The notes below the pieces were generated by a model. The model ran no database searches and had not been told where the DNA came from. It was given only the letters and a program-made list of their open reading frames with translations. From Alphaproteobacteria bacterium (GTDB taxonomy: Bacteria > Pseudomonadota > Alphaproteobacteria > Micavibrionales > Micavibrionaceae): a stretch of 64,000 bases of DNA. The DNA lies in the NCBI GenBank assembly GCA_021775915.1, contig JAJFGW010000042.1, forward strand, positions 1 through 64,000, written 5' to 3'. This document shows, piece by piece, positions 15,817 through 25,058 of the stretch (position 1 is its first letter; each line of letters starts with the position of its first letter). Both the position numbers and the translations under genes were made by a program.

Positions 15817-16161
15817 CTATTTGTTACACTTAAATGCGATGGCTTGAACCGATACCTCTGTCATCATAATGTCCGTGTTCACCACAGCTATTGTATCTGC
15901 TCCCATTTCATACGCCTTTTGTCGCGCATCATTTTCGGCTTGCTGTAAGGCGGTAGTTTCGTCTAGAAACGCGCTCACGTCAGCCGTAACATTACCAATG
16001 CGTTCGCAATCATCCAGCAAAGTGCTGATTTGAGAATGCACCATCACGCTTTTAGCTTCTGGGGTAATACTTGCGCAACCGACAAAGCATAAAAGGACGG
16101 GTATCAGAAGTAGGTGTACATTAAAATTGATTACACTGGGTGTTTCGGGGTTGTATCTCAT
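15817..16161 (-). CDS. Small lipoprotein, DUF4156-like
   Basis: The 114-aa protein has a hydrophobic segment ending in the lipobox-like VGCAS (Cys ~29). The mature part (LLDDCERIGNVTADV, then NDARQKAYEMGADTIAVVN) follows the pattern of DUF4156 lipoproteins: a conserved Cys, an Asn/Asp-Ala-rich helix and MGADTI. The start ATG overlaps the stop of the preceding gene (TAATG). It is likely anchored in the outer or inner membrane facing the periplasm. Function unknown. Confidence 0.6.
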   Translation of the reverse strand: MRYNPETPSVINFNVHLLLIPVLLCFVGCASITPEAKSVMVHSQISTLLDDCERIGNVTADVSAFLDETTALQQAENDARQKAYEMGADTIAVVNTDIMMTEVSVQAIAFKCNK

Positions 16162-16484
16162 TATTCCACTCTCGCGCTATGGTTTCTCCGCAAATAGGTT
16201 TCTATCAAGGAAATCCCTTCATAGCAAACTTGATCTCTGGCCGTTTCGTCTTCGATCCTCAGTGCTTTGCGGATCATATTACAGCCTATGAGGACACCGT
16301 TGCCGAACCGCTGTTCGAGATAACCAAGCGCGTCATGAACGTCGTAATCTTTGGCTTGGCCTTGCATGAAGCAAAACAGCGTGGTTAGCGCGTCCCGCAA
16401 CTTCATGTGTTCGGCCATGTCCCCTTTGTATGGGGCGAAGGCCATATCTCTGTATATTTGATCCCAGTTCATAATTGGACTCAT
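16161..16484 (-). CDS. Hypothetical protein (107 aa), first gene of the HNH operon
   Basis: Not recognised. The frame extends to 16658, but that upstream part runs into the divergent nuclease gene, so I start at the ATG at 16484 (16472 is also possible). The protein is mostly helical in appearance (WDQIYRDMAFAPYKGDM, LRDALTTLFCFMQG, VHDALGYLEQRFGNG) with no signal peptide. Its last codons overlap the lipoprotein start. The promoter of the seven-gene operon must lie in 16485-16610, shared with the divergent gene. Confidence 0.5.
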   Translation of the reverse strand: MSPIMNWDQIYRDMAFAPYKGDMAEHMKLRDALTTLFCFMQGQAKDYDVHDALGYLEQRFGNGVLIGCNMIRKALRIEDETARDQVCYEGISLIETYLRRNHSARVE

Positions 16485-16612
16485 GACTCGAATCGAGAGG
16501 GGAGTCAAGAACAAAAAGAGAACATTTTTGTTCTTCGTACGAATTAGGTATCTGAAATTCTGCGGGAATAGGGTATCGTCATACACTATAAACCCAAACT
16601 GGATATTTGAAG

Positions 16613-17488
16613 ATGAAGCTCTTTTTAATCGCGCTTTTGCTCGTTTTACTACAGTCAACTCCGGTCCGCGCCCAGCCTGACCTTATCCAGGAACATGCTC
16701 CTTACGGTGTGCCGGCATGTGATACGGATAATTTTAAGATCAGGACAGCCTACCTGCTATGTTTTAATGATGTTCACCGCATACCGTCATGGACGATGTA
16801 TCATGTAAAACCTGACTACCGAAACACGCCGGAGCGTAAAAGCAGGTTTTCGTCTTTCAGATCGGATCCTGATCTTGCGAATGAAGCCAGTGATGATGAA
16901 TATGTTGGTCTGTTTGAATCACATGGCTATGCCAGAGGACATTTTATGCCTTATGGCGTATTGGGCGGTGACCGTGATCGCGACGGCATATATGCGCACC
17001 TGGAAGGGGAGAGCGATCCGGACGATGAACAGACGGTTTTTGAAGGCAACTACATGAGCAACATCGCCCCGCAGCACCATAGCGGCTTTAACGGTTCCCC
17101 CGGTCTGTGGTGGCACCTTGAGAGGTGGGTGCAGGATGATATGGTGCAGAACAGGGGAGAAGAGGCCCATATTATCGCCGGTGCCGTCATGGGACAAGGA
17201 GAAATCGAAGTGGTGGGGCAAAATTCAAATATTTCTGTGCCACCAATGTTTTACAAAATCGTCAGTTTCGATGCTACCAACGATAAGCCGCAAAGGGTAC
17301 TGGCATTCCTGTTCCCCCACCAACAAGTTAAACACGGGCGAATCCAGGACTTCCTGACTTCGGTGAACATTATCGAGAATTTAACGGGACTCGATTTTTT
17401 CCAGGACATTGGTATAGATGAATATGAAGATAGCTGGCGCACCTGGGAAAGATGGTTTGCTGATATAGACAGCACACATACACGGTAG
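16613..17488 (+). CDS. Secreted DNA/RNA non-specific endonuclease (NucA type)
   Basis: A 291-aa beta-beta-alpha-metal nuclease with a signal peptide (KLFLIALLLVLLQSTPVRA). The family's DRGH motif appears as ARGH at residues 107-110 (H110 catalytic) and the metal-binding Asn is N150 in NYMSNIAPQ; WHLERWVQDD follows as expected. The Asp of DRGH is replaced by Ala, which occurs in some homologues. An in-frame TTG at 16607 is an alternative start. It is transcribed divergently from the HNH operon and 24 bases ahead of the DUF2235 gene. Confidence 0.85.
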   Translation: MKLFLIALLLVLLQSTPVRAQPDLIQEHAPYGVPACDTDNFKIRTAYLLCFNDVHRIPSWTMYHVKPDYRNTPERKSRFSSFRSDPDLANEASDDEYVGLFESHGYARGHFMPYGVLGGDRDRDGIYAHLEGESDPDDEQTVFEGNYMSNIAPQHHSGFNGSPGLWWHLERWVQDDMVQNRGEEAHIIAGAVMGQGEIEVVGQNSNISVPPMFYKIVSFDATNDKPQRVLAFLFPHQQVKHGRIQDFLTSVNIIENLTGLDFFQDIGIDEYEDSWRTWERWFADIDSTHTR

Positions 17489-17512
17489 ATAGAAAAGGTT
17501 AGAGGGTCTGTG

Positions 17513-18685
17513 ATGCCAAAAAATATCGTGATTTGTTGTGATGGAACGGCAGGCACCGTTAAAACGGACGCGCTGTCCAATGTGGTCTTGTTGTACCGGA
17601 TTCTGCAGAAAAACGATAAACAAGTCCTGTATTATGATCCCGGCATGGCCGTTCTAGGCAATCCAACACCTTACCTTTGGGTTAAAAAATGGGTGAGCAG
17701 GGCGCTGATCGGTCTATTGGGTTTCGGTGTTGATGAAAGTGTCCTTAAAGCCTACAGGTTTCTGATCCACAATTACGAGGATGGCGACCAGATTTACTTG
17801 TTTGGCTACAGCCGTGGTGCATACACCGTCAGGGTTTTAGCCGGTTTCATACACCTGTTGGGACTCTTAAAACCTGAACATGAAAATCTTTGTGAACATG
17901 CGTTCGGCTCCTATAGAAGAGCATCCGAGGGTGATTTCGAACAGGCATGGCTTTTTAAAAGCGTACTCTCGACCAGAGAACGCATCCCTATAAAATTTAT
18001 TGGTGTATGGGATACGGTTAGTTCCGTGATTGTTCCCAAATTTCAGCTGGTGTCTTGGAAAAAACTGGAGTTTTTGCCGATCGGGTTCAAACTGGAACGC
18101 TTGCCACACACGGACAAAAACAAAAGTGTCGAGATATTTCGCCATGCGCTTGCCATTGATGAACGGCGCAGGCTATTTTCCTGTGATCTATGGACTGAGC
18201 CTCAGCCTTTTGATCTGAATTTCTTTAACCCGAAGGACAACAAGGATCAGGATATAAAGCAGGTCTGGTTTAGCGGTCATCACGGTGATGTTGGCGGCGG
18301 CCATCCTGAAAAGGAAAGTGGATTATCCAAGATTTCCCTGAAGTGGATGGCAGACGAGGCCAAAGAAGCAGGACTAATTATCAACACAGCTAAATATAAC
18401 CGCTATGTGATGGGCAAGCCGCGCCGGGGCAGCAAGCGAGAGTATGTTGCGCCCGATCACATGCGTAATCTCCATGACAAAATGGCATTACACTGGTGGC
18501 TGCATGGCCTTTTGACAGGGCATGTTTATTTTGAAAAGGGTAAGGTCATTCCTGTTCCTAAGCCGCGCAAAATACCTGAAAATGCTCTGCTTCATGAAAG
18601 CGTACTGGAAAAAATTGACAAAGATTCTCGCTATAAACCAATCAACATCCCGGAAAAGTATGTTCTGTTCAAAGACTCAGCTTGA
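17513..18685 (+). CDS. DUF2235 alpha/beta-hydrolase-like protein
   Basis: The 390-aa protein has the DUF2235 pattern: an N-terminal NIVICCDGTAGTV, VLYYDPGMAV, and the nucleophile elbow GYSRGAY (G98-x-S100-x-G102), followed by GVWDTVSS and the late HHGDVGGGH motif with the probable catalytic Asp/His. Relatives include Tle1-type phospholipase effectors of type VI secretion, but many are stand-alone and uncharacterised; no secretion signal is visible. It follows the nuclease gene with AGAGGG before the start. Just after its stop begins the direct repeat at 18690. Confidence 0.8.
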   Translation: MPKNIVICCDGTAGTVKTDALSNVVLLYRILQKNDKQVLYYDPGMAVLGNPTPYLWVKKWVSRALIGLLGFGVDESVLKAYRFLIHNYEDGDQIYLFGYSRGAYTVRVLAGFIHLLGLLKPEHENLCEHAFGSYRRASEGDFEQAWLFKSVLSTRERIPIKFIGVWDTVSSVIVPKFQLVSWKKLEFLPIGFKLERLPHTDKNKSVEIFRHALAIDERRRLFSCDLWTEPQPFDLNFFNPKDNKDQDIKQVWFSGHHGDVGGGHPEKESGLSKISLKWMADEAKEAGLIINTAKYNRYVMGKPRRGSKREYVAPDHMRNLHDKMALHWWLHGLLTGHVYFEKGKVIPVPKPRKIPENALLHESVLEKIDKDSRYKPINIPEKYVLFKDSA

Positions 18686-18974
18686 AACAGCGATAACATC
18701 GATTGTGGAAAATAGAGAGTCTCTCGACATATCAGGAATTGTGCCTACGACCTTCAGTCCACGAATTAAATTACGGAAATTTTAATATAGGATCTTATTG
18801 AAGGGTATCCAGCAGTATAACGCGCTCTAAATATAGGATTTCGAAGTGGTCGTATTGAGGTGCTTCAAGAGCCATTCCCGTACTGTTTAAGCTCCAATAA
18901 GACCTCTCAGCGTTATTATAACCTTTTAAAAAAAGCTCTTGACTGAGGAGTAACATGTCTATAAGTCTGGACGT
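18686..18974. other. Intergenic region between DUF2235 gene and arsR
   Basis: This holds the left copy of the 24-bp direct repeat (18690-18713) and otherwise AT-rich DNA with no clear gene. A 63-codon minus-strand frame (18795-18986) has no recognisable features. The arsR promoter must be here, but I could not identify it with confidence. Confidence 0.4.
18690..18713 (+). repeat. 24-bp direct repeat, left copy
   Basis: This 24-base sequence (core ATCGATTGTGGAAAAT) recurs at 26575-26598 with one mismatch (position 7, A versus T). The two copies are in the same orientation and bracket arsR-pstS-porin-pstCAB-arsC-acr3. It begins 4 bases after the stop of the DUF2235 gene. They may be insertion junctions of the arsenic island. 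Confidence 0.7.
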
Positions 18975-19343
18975 ATGGAGATACAAGACGCACTCATAGC
19001 TTTCGATGCGCTGTCACAGGAAACTCGCCTTAAGACCTTTCGCTTGCTGGTCAAGCAGGGAACAAAGGGGGTAGCGGCAGGTGTTCTTAGTGAAAAGCTC
19101 GGCATACCCCATAACACGCTTTCATTCCATTTATCACATATGAGTAATGCCGGCCTTGTCCTCTCGCGCAGAGAAGGCCGTTCGATTATCTACACGGCAG
19201 ATTTAGCCCTTGTGCAGGACTTGATCCGCTTCATGGTCGAGGATTGTTGTAACGAAGAATTTGCCAATATGAAAGACAGCAAAAAGCAGGGCTGTACATT
19301 AATAGAGTTACCGGAGTTATCCGCATGTTGCGGCGAAAAATAA
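18975..19343 (+). CDS. arsR: ArsR-family arsenite-responsive repressor
   Basis: The 122-aa winged-helix repressor has the helix-turn-helix VLSEKLGIPHNTLSFHLSHM (about 37-56) and a beta-wing RREGRSIIYTAD. Candidate arsenite ligands are C91-C92 near the end of the last helix, with C107 and C118-C119 in the tail; this is like the Acidithiobacillus-type ArsR that uses a C-terminal vicinal pair, not the E. coli type with Cys in the DNA-binding helix. It leads the arsenic/phosphate operon. No strong ribosome-binding site is seen. Confidence 0.9.
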   Translation: MEIQDALIAFDALSQETRLKTFRLLVKQGTKGVAAGVLSEKLGIPHNTLSFHLSHMSNAGLVLSRREGRSIIYTADLALVQDLIRFMVEDCCNEEFANMKDSKKQGCTLIELPELSACCGEK

Positions 19344-19402
19344 CTAAAGAACGAAAAATTTACAGAGCCAGTCTATTGGTCTGTATTGGTAGTAAGAGTC
19401 CC

Positions 19403-19427
19403 GCGGTTTTCAAGACCGCTTTTTTTG
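19403..19427 (+). terminator. Terminator or attenuator between arsR and pstS
   Basis: GCGGTT (19403-19408) pairs with GACCGC (19414-19419, including one T-G pair), loop TTCAA, followed by eight T residues. It lies 60 bases after arsR and before pstS. It may limit readthrough so that arsR and the pst/ars genes are expressed at different levels. Confidence 0.65.
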
Positions 19428-19470
19428 TACCCAAAAACAAATTTGTAACGTCAAACCGAAGGAGAATGTT

Positions 19471-20499
19471 ATGAGAAAACCCTTTTTATCACTGTTGGCA
19501 ATGGGGCTGACAACCGGATTGCTGGCTTTGCCGGTACAGGCACAGGCCGGTGATCAAATTCAAATTGTAGGATCATCGACGGTTTATCCTTTTGTCACTG
19601 TTGTGGCAGAGGAATTTGGCAATAGTACAGAATTCAGCACCCCGATCGTCGAACAGACCGGCACCGGTGGTGGTTTCAAGGTCTTCTGCGAAGGGCTGGG
19701 TGATTCGCATCCTGATATTGCCAATGCTTCGCGGGCAATCAAGAAAAGCGAGGAAGAGCTTTGTGCCAAAAACGGCGTCAAAAACATCACGGAACTGAAA
19801 ATCGGCTTTGACGGCATTGTTCTGGCTAATTCCAAAAAAACAGAGCGCTACAATTTGTCGAAAGAACAAATATTTATGGCTTTGGCCAAGCAGGTACCAG
19901 TTGATGGAAAGCTGATCGACAATCCGAACCGGAACTGGAGCGATGTTGACCCGTCTTTACCTGACACAAAGATCGAAGTTTATGGTCCGCCACCGACATC
20001 GGGCACACGCGATGCCTTTGCCGAACTGGTAATGGAGCCATCCTGTAAAGACCTGCCGGAATTCAAAAATGCATATCCGGACAAAAAAGACCGTAAAAAA
20101 TCCTGCCATCTCCTGCGCGAGGATGGCCCTTTTATTCCGGCCGGGGAAGATGACAATGTCATCGTGCACAAATTGCGCAGCAACCCAAAAGCGCTTGGTA
20201 TCTTTGGTTTTAGCTTTCTGGACCAAAATACAGACACCGTTCAGGGGAGCCTGATCGACGATAAAGAGCCCACATTTGAAAATATCTCGGATGGTTCTTA
20301 CGGCATATCCCGTTCACTCTACGTCTATGTCAAGGAAGGCCGTATTGGAAAAACGGCTGGGCTTAAGGAATTTATCACGGAGCTTGTTGGCGATGAAGCA
20401 GCCGGTGAGTTCGGATATCTATCAGAAAAAGGCTTGATTCCTCTGACCGAAACAGAACTTAAAATCATGCAGCAACGTACAGTCAGTTCCACGCAATAA
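19471..20499 (+). CDS. pstS: PstS-like periplasmic phosphate-binding protein
   Basis: A 342-aa PstS-family protein with a signal peptide (cleavage near QAQA-GD) and the typical start of the mature protein, IQIVGSSTVYPF. EQTGTGGGFKVFCEG and YGPPPTSGTRDAF correspond to phosphate-contacting loops. It feeds PstCAB encoded downstream. It carries four Cys residues, which may form disulfides. AAGGAG lies 8 bases before the ATG. In arsenic islands such PstS copies are thought to favour phosphate over arsenate, but the sequence cannot show this. Confidence 0.9.
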   Translation: MRKPFLSLLAMGLTTGLLALPVQAQAGDQIQIVGSSTVYPFVTVVAEEFGNSTEFSTPIVEQTGTGGGFKVFCEGLGDSHPDIANASRAIKKSEEELCAKNGVKNITELKIGFDGIVLANSKKTERYNLSKEQIFMALAKQVPVDGKLIDNPNRNWSDVDPSLPDTKIEVYGPPPTSGTRDAFAELVMEPSCKDLPEFKNAYPDKKDRKKSCHLLREDGPFIPAGEDDNVIVHKLRSNPKALGIFGFSFLDQNTDTVQGSLIDDKEPTFENISDGSYGISRSLYVYVKEGRIGKTAGLKEFITELVGDEAAGEFGYLSEKGLIPLTETELKIMQQRTVSSTQ

Positions 20500-20536
20500 G
20501 AAACGAACAAAATCATATAATCAGAAAGGAAAAGCC

Positions 20537-21931
20537 ATGTTTAGAAAAACACTACTTCTCTCCTCTGCATTAGCCTTAATGGTTGCTGCAAGCCCCGCAA
20601 TGGCGACGGAGAAAATGTCCATGGAAGCCATCCAGGCCCAGCTTGCACAACTCGCCGCCCAGGTCGAAAATCTTTCAGAGATTGTCGCGGAGCAAAGTGA
20701 AACGATCAAACAGCAGGACGCAGAGCTTGAGAGACAAAAGCAGGCTTCTGCCGAAGCGATTGCAAATATCGCACCGGCAGCAGGCGGCGTCAGCGGTGAT
20801 GTTAAAATCAGCATGAAGCCGATGCCGAAAATCGAATCCGCAGACGGCCAGTATTCCTTCCAGCCTTTTGGTCGGGTTCATCTTGACGCCACGCATTTTG
20901 ACGATGATGCTTTTGACCACCCGAGCAATGGCAATTTCCGCCGGGCGCGTCTGGGGATGAAAGGCAATCTGGGTGAGGACTTCAAATATAAAACTGAAAT
21001 TGATTTCGGCGAGGAAGCTGTGAATTTCAAGGAAGTGACTCTGGCTTATACTGGACTGGAGAACGCCGATATCAAAATTGGTCACCAGAAACCGTCATTC
21101 GGGATGGAGCAAAATACCAGTTCAAACTACATCATGTTTATTGAGCGCTCTGCTCCGACAAACGCCTTTACGCGTGATGAAGAAATAGGCCTCAATATCC
21201 TGGGCGGCGGCGATAACTGGTCTTTGAGTGGTGGCATCTTTAACCAGGACGCACGGCCAACGGGCGGCGATCCGGATGAAGACATCACCTTTGATGTGCG
21301 CGGCTCTGTGAACCTCATGGGGCTGACCGGAAATGAAAACGGCAATGTTCTGCATGTCGGTGCCGGTTATTCTCACCGCAAACCGGAAGGTGCCGTTACC
21401 TTCGCTGCCGCTCCTGCCGGTGAAGGACCATCTCTGGTTAGTACTGGTGGAATTGGCGCGACTGAACATGTCGGTGTTTATAGTGCCGAGCTTGCCGCTG
21501 TCGTCGGTCCTGTAAGTTTTCAGGGCGAATACTTCAAAGCTGATGTCAGCCGTGATAATGGCAATATGGATGCTGATTTTGACGGGTATTATGCGCAGGC
21601 TGGCTGGTTCCTGACTGGTGAGAGCCGTCCTTATAAAGGCGGTACCGGAAATTTCAGCCGGGTGAAGCCGAAAGACCCGTTCAGCCTGAAAAACGGCGGC
21701 TGGGGGGCATGGGAAGTGCTCGCTCGCTATGAGAATGTCGATCTCAATGATGCTGGCGCAGGCATACTGGGCGGTGAGCTTGATAATACATCGCTCGGTG
21801 TGAACTGGCATCTGACGGATTACATTCGCCTGATGGCCAATGTCACTGATGTCGATACTGATGCAAATGCCGCTACGGCAGCAAATGATGACCCAACGGT
21901 TTATAATTTGCGGGCGCAGTGGGATTTCTAG
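20537..21931 (+). CDS. Phosphate-selective porin (OprP/OprO family)
   Basis: A 464-aa outer-membrane protein: signal peptide (LLSSALALMVAASPAMA), then a coiled coil rich in Gln/Glu (about residues 28-75), a Ser/Pro linker, and a 16-strand-type barrel beginning FQPFGRVHLDATHF and ending with a C-terminal aromatic residue (AQWDF). FRRARLGMKGNLGEDFKYK and FGMEQNTSSNY are typical of OprO/OprP. It presumably passes phosphate (or arsenate) to PstS. AAAGGAAA precedes the ATG. Confidence 0.88.
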   Translation: MFRKTLLLSSALALMVAASPAMATEKMSMEAIQAQLAQLAAQVENLSEIVAEQSETIKQQDAELERQKQASAEAIANIAPAAGGVSGDVKISMKPMPKIESADGQYSFQPFGRVHLDATHFDDDAFDHPSNGNFRRARLGMKGNLGEDFKYKTEIDFGEEAVNFKEVTLAYTGLENADIKIGHQKPSFGMEQNTSSNYIMFIERSAPTNAFTRDEEIGLNILGGGDNWSLSGGIFNQDARPTGGDPDEDITFDVRGSVNLMGLTGNENGNVLHVGAGYSHRKPEGAVTFAAAPAGEGPSLVSTGGIGATEHVGVYSAELAAVVGPVSFQGEYFKADVSRDNGNMDADFDGYYAQAGWFLTGESRPYKGGTGNFSRVKPKDPFSLKNGGWGAWEVLARYENVDLNDAGAGILGGELDNTSLGVNWHLTDYIRLMANVTDVDTDANAATAANDDPTVYNLRAQWDF

Positions 21932-22026
21932 GTTGCTCCAGATAAACCGATCAGACATAGTCGCTTTCAAAGTGGCCCAAGGCGACTATGTCTTAAAACC
22001 AATAAAAAGTAAAAAAATAGAAACTT

Positions 22027-22938
22027 ATGGCAAAATTTGAGGAATGGATAAAAGCCAGTTTACTGGCTTGTACAATGCTCTCCGTTCTGGTGACGGCGCT
22101 CATAATCCTCTCTGTTTTTTCTGAAACGCTTCGTTTCTTCTCCCACGTTCCTTTAACAGAGTTTTTCTTTGGCACAGAGTGGAGCCCGCAGACTGCTATC
22201 AGGGCTGATCAGGCTGGAGGCTCGGGAACATTCGGCGCTGTCCCCGTTTTCATGGGTACGTTTCTGGTCACGCTGATTGCTATGGCGGTCGCTGCCCCGC
22301 TTGGTTTATATGCTGCTATCTATCTCTCGGTCTATGCCAGCGCCGGGTTTCGGGCGTGGGCCAAGCCTGTTTTAGAGATACTGGCAGGGGTTCCCTCCGT
22401 TGTTTACGGGTACTTCGCCGTTATTACTTTAGCGCCAATATTGCGCGCAGGCGGTGAGATGATTGGGTTGTCTATCGCTTCTGAAAGCGCTTTAACAGCC
22501 GGAACGGTGATGGGCATTATGATTACGCCTTACGTCATGTCTCTTTCCGAAGATGTCATCAGCTCTGTTCCCAAATCCCTGAGCTTTGGCTCTTTAGCCA
22601 TAGGTGCTACACAATCAGAGACCATCAAAAGAGTTGTGCTGCCGGCAGCCCTCCCCGGCATTGTCAGCGCTCTTCTCCTCGGTATTTCACGCGGTATAGG
22701 AGAAACAATGGTCGTAGTTATGGCGGCAGGTATGGCGGCAAACCTTACGATTAATCCTCTGGAATCGGTCACAACCGCTACAGTGCAAATCGTGACATTA
22801 CTGGTTGGCGATCATGAATTTGATAGCGACAAAACACTGGCAGCCTTTGCGCTTGGGTTTTCTCTGTTCTTTATGACATTGCTCTTGAATATTGTCGCTT
22901 TGATTATCGTTAAAAAATACAGGGAGCGTTATGATTAA
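22027..22938 (+). CDS. pstC: PstC-like phosphate ABC transporter permease
   Basis: The 303-aa membrane protein has about six transmembrane segments and the permease motif ALGAT-like region AIGATQSETIKRVVLPAALPGI (about 197-218), plus GEDVISS and GIGETMVVVMAAG, all typical of PstC. Length fits the family. It overlaps pstA by 8 bases (ATGATTAA), so the two are coupled. With PstA it forms the channel of the high-affinity phosphate importer. Confidence 0.9.
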   Translation: MAKFEEWIKASLLACTMLSVLVTALIILSVFSETLRFFSHVPLTEFFFGTEWSPQTAIRADQAGGSGTFGAVPVFMGTFLVTLIAMAVAAPLGLYAAIYLSVYASAGFRAWAKPVLEILAGVPSVVYGYFAVITLAPILRAGGEMIGLSIASESALTAGTVMGIMITPYVMSLSEDVISSVPKSLSFGSLAIGATQSETIKRVVLPAALPGIVSALLLGISRGIGETMVVVMAAGMAANLTINPLESVTTATVQIVTLLVGDHEFDSDKTLAAFALGFSLFFMTLLLNIVALIIVKKYRERYD

Positions 22939-24247
22939 ATTATTTGAAAGACGCACCCGTATTGCCGTGCAGCGCGTTAAAAAGAAAAAAGCGCCCTTTA
23001 CCTATAAATCTTATAGTCCAAAACCCAAGCATAAATGGCTGGGAAAGCGAAAAGCGCAGGAGCGGCGCTTCAAGAGCGCGGGATTTGTTGCGATTGTGAT
23101 TGCGGCCCTGTTTCTTGCCAGTCTGATCTGGAATATCTTTTCAAGCGGTTACTCGGCTTTTACAGAGGCACAAATACACTTGCCTGTGGAATTTCAGGCC
23201 GAGCTTGTTGATCAGGATGCCTACAGGAAAATCGTGCAGAATTCCCTTCTGGAGCTTTTCCCGCAAGTAGAAACCGGAAAAGAGAAAAGAGCTTTGTTCG
23301 GGCTGGTCAGCCGCAATGCGCCGCATATGCTCAGAAAACAGGTGAAGGAAAACCCGGCGCTCATCGGCAGCAAAGAAGATATATGGGTGCCCGCATCCAG
23401 CGCCATAAGTGTCTTTTATAAGCAGCATCTTTATGAACAGGCAAAAAGAGGGGGTAAAATAACAGCCTCTCACGCGGCATGGGTAACAGAATTGGCAAGA
23501 TCAAAGCGCATGGCGCTTAAATTCAATACCTCCTTCTTTAAAAGCGGTGATTCAAGGGAAGCTGAACAGGCGGGCGTACTGGCTAGTACCATCGGCTCAT
23601 TCATGACCATCCTTATTTGTATTTTGATGGCTTTCCCCCTGGGCGTTGCTACGGCGATTTATCTGGAGGAATTTGCCCGCAAAAGCTGGTTTACGGATTT
23701 TATCGAGATCAACATTAATAATCTGGCCGCCGTGCCTTCGATTATTTTCGGTTTACTGGGCCTGTCGATTTACTTAAATGTTTTTGGACTGCCGCGTTCG
23801 TCGTCACTGGTGGGGGGTATGGTTCTGGCACTCCTTATTCTGCCGGTTATTGTGATTGCCACGCGTAACGCTCTACAGGCCGTTCCGCCCTCTATTCGGT
23901 ACGCCGCAGCCGCATTGGGGGCTACACCGACACAGGTCGTGTTTCATCATACCTTGATTTACGCGCTACCCGGCATTATGACCGGTGTTATCCTGAGTAT
24001 TGCCCGTGCCTTTGGGGAAACAGCACCGCTGCTTATGATCGGCATGGTTGCTTTTATCGCTGATGTTCCCAAAACATTCACAGACCCGGCAACAACCCTG
24101 CCTGTGCAGGTTTATCTATGGGCAAATAATCCTGAACTGGGCTTCGTGGAAAAGACAGCCGCAGCCATCATGGTGCTGCTAACCTTTATGGTGCTAATTA
24201 ACCTGCTGGCGATCTATATTCGCCGGCGTTTTGAAATTAAATGGTGA
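22931..24247 (+). CDS. pstA: PstA-like phosphate ABC transporter permease, long form
   Basis: The C-terminal ~240 residues are a standard PstA permease ([61 protein letters not shown]). The protein has 438 aa, longer than the ~290 of E. coli PstA: a basic cytoplasmic N-terminus (residues 1-50, many Lys/Arg), one membrane segment (~55-75), and a ~130-residue periplasmic insert before the permease core. Such long PstA proteins are known in proteobacteria with this transporter type. Confidence 0.88.
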   Translation: MIKLFERRTRIAVQRVKKKKAPFTYKSYSPKPKHKWLGKRKAQERRFKSAGFVAIVIAALFLASLIWNIFSSGYSAFTEAQIHLPVEFQAELVDQDAYRKIVQNSLLELFPQVETGKEKRALFGLVSRNAPHMLRKQVKENPALIGSKEDIWVPASSAISVFYKQHLYEQAKRGGKITASHAAWVTELARSKRMALKFNTSFFKSGDSREAEQAGVLASTIGSFMTILICILMAFPLGVATAIYLEEFARKSWFTDFIEININNLAAVPSIIFGLLGLSIYLNVFGLPRSSSLVGGMVLALLILPVIVIATRNALQAVPPSIRYAAAALGATPTQVVFHHTLIYALPGIMTGVILSIARAFGETAPLLMIGMVAFIADVPKTFTDPATTLPVQVYLWANNPELGFVEKTAAAIMVLLTFMVLINLLAIYIRRRFEIKW

Positions 24248-24254
24248 TTTAAAA

Positions 24255-25058
24255 ATGACTGCACAGAAAAAAATCAAAGAACCCGATATTGACGATCAAA
24301 ATGGCGTCCGCATGAAGACGCAGGGCTTAAGCGTGTTTTACAACAACCAGCAAGCGTTGTTTGATGTAAATATTGATATATATACGAACAAGGTCACAGC
24401 GCTTATCGGCCCTTCAGGCTGCGGTAAATCGACATTTATACGGTGCCTGAACCGTATGAACGATTACGTGGAAGGCTGCCGCGTTACCGGAAAAGTAAGG
24501 CTGGACGGTTTTAATATTTATAAAGATAAAGTCGATACGATTTTGCTGCGTCAAAAAGTTGGTATGGTTTTTCAAAAACCAAACCCTTTCCCAAAGTCCA
24601 TTTATGAGAATGTGGCTTACGGCCCCAAAATTCACCGGCTCACATCTGATAAGGATGAGCTGGATGCGCTGGTGGAAAAAACATTAAAACGAGTAGGGCT
24701 GTGGGATGAAGTCAGCGACCGCCTTTCTGCGCCCGGAACTTCTCTTTCCGGTGGCCAGCAACAACGTTTATGTATTGCGCGCGCGATTGCGACCAGACCG
24801 GAAGTTGTTTTGATGGATGAGCCATGCTCTGCCCTTGATCCCATTGCTACAGCCCGTATTGAGGAGCTTATTGCAGAGCTGCAACAAAAATTTACCATCG
24901 TGATTATTACACACTCTATGCAGCAGGCCGAACGCGTGTCCGATCACACAGCCTTTTTTCATCTGGGCCATATTGTTGAATCCGGCGACACAGAAAAAAT
25001 CTTTAACGATCCCGAGCATCAGCAAACCAAAGACTATATTGGGGGCAAGTTTGGTTAA
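24255..25058 (+). CDS. pstB: PstB phosphate transporter ATPase
   Basis: ABC ATPase of 267 aa from the ATG at 24255, 7 bases after the pstA stop; an in-frame TTG at 24231 inside pstA is less likely. Walker A is GPSGCGKST (52-60), the signature is LSGGQQQR, Walker B is [12 protein letters not shown], and [16 protein letters not shown] is the Q-loop region typical of PstB. No phoU gene follows, unlike the chromosomal pst operon. The last 8 bases overlap the start of arsC. Confidence 0.93.
   Translation: MTAQKKIKEPDIDDQNGVRMKTQGLSVFYNNQQALFDVNIDIYTNKVTALIGPSGCGKSTFIRCLNRMNDYVEGCRVTGKVRLDGFNIYKDKVDTILLRQKVGMVFQKPNPFPKSIYENVAYGPKIHRLTSDKDELDALVEKTLKRVGLWDEVSDRLSAPGTSLSGGQQQRLCIARAIATRPEVVLMDEPCSALDPIATARIEELIAELQQKFTIVIITHSMQQAERVSDHTAFFHLGHIVESGDTEKIFNDPEHQQTKDYIGGKFG

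Noticed and set aside
18795-18986. 63-codon minus-strand frame upstream of arsR
   Set aside because: No start signal, no similarity, and it overlaps the arsR start.
19403-19419. Resemblance of the arsR-pstS hairpin to a serine tRNA anticodon arm (CTTGAAAACCGC on the minus strand)
   Set aside because: No T-arm, acceptor stem or other tRNA part is present; the T-run makes a terminator the simpler reading. A tRNA-derived attachment scar could not be shown.
21122-21970. Minus-strand frame (282 codons) opposite the porin gene
   Set aside because: Shadow of the porin; no ribosome-binding site or family features.
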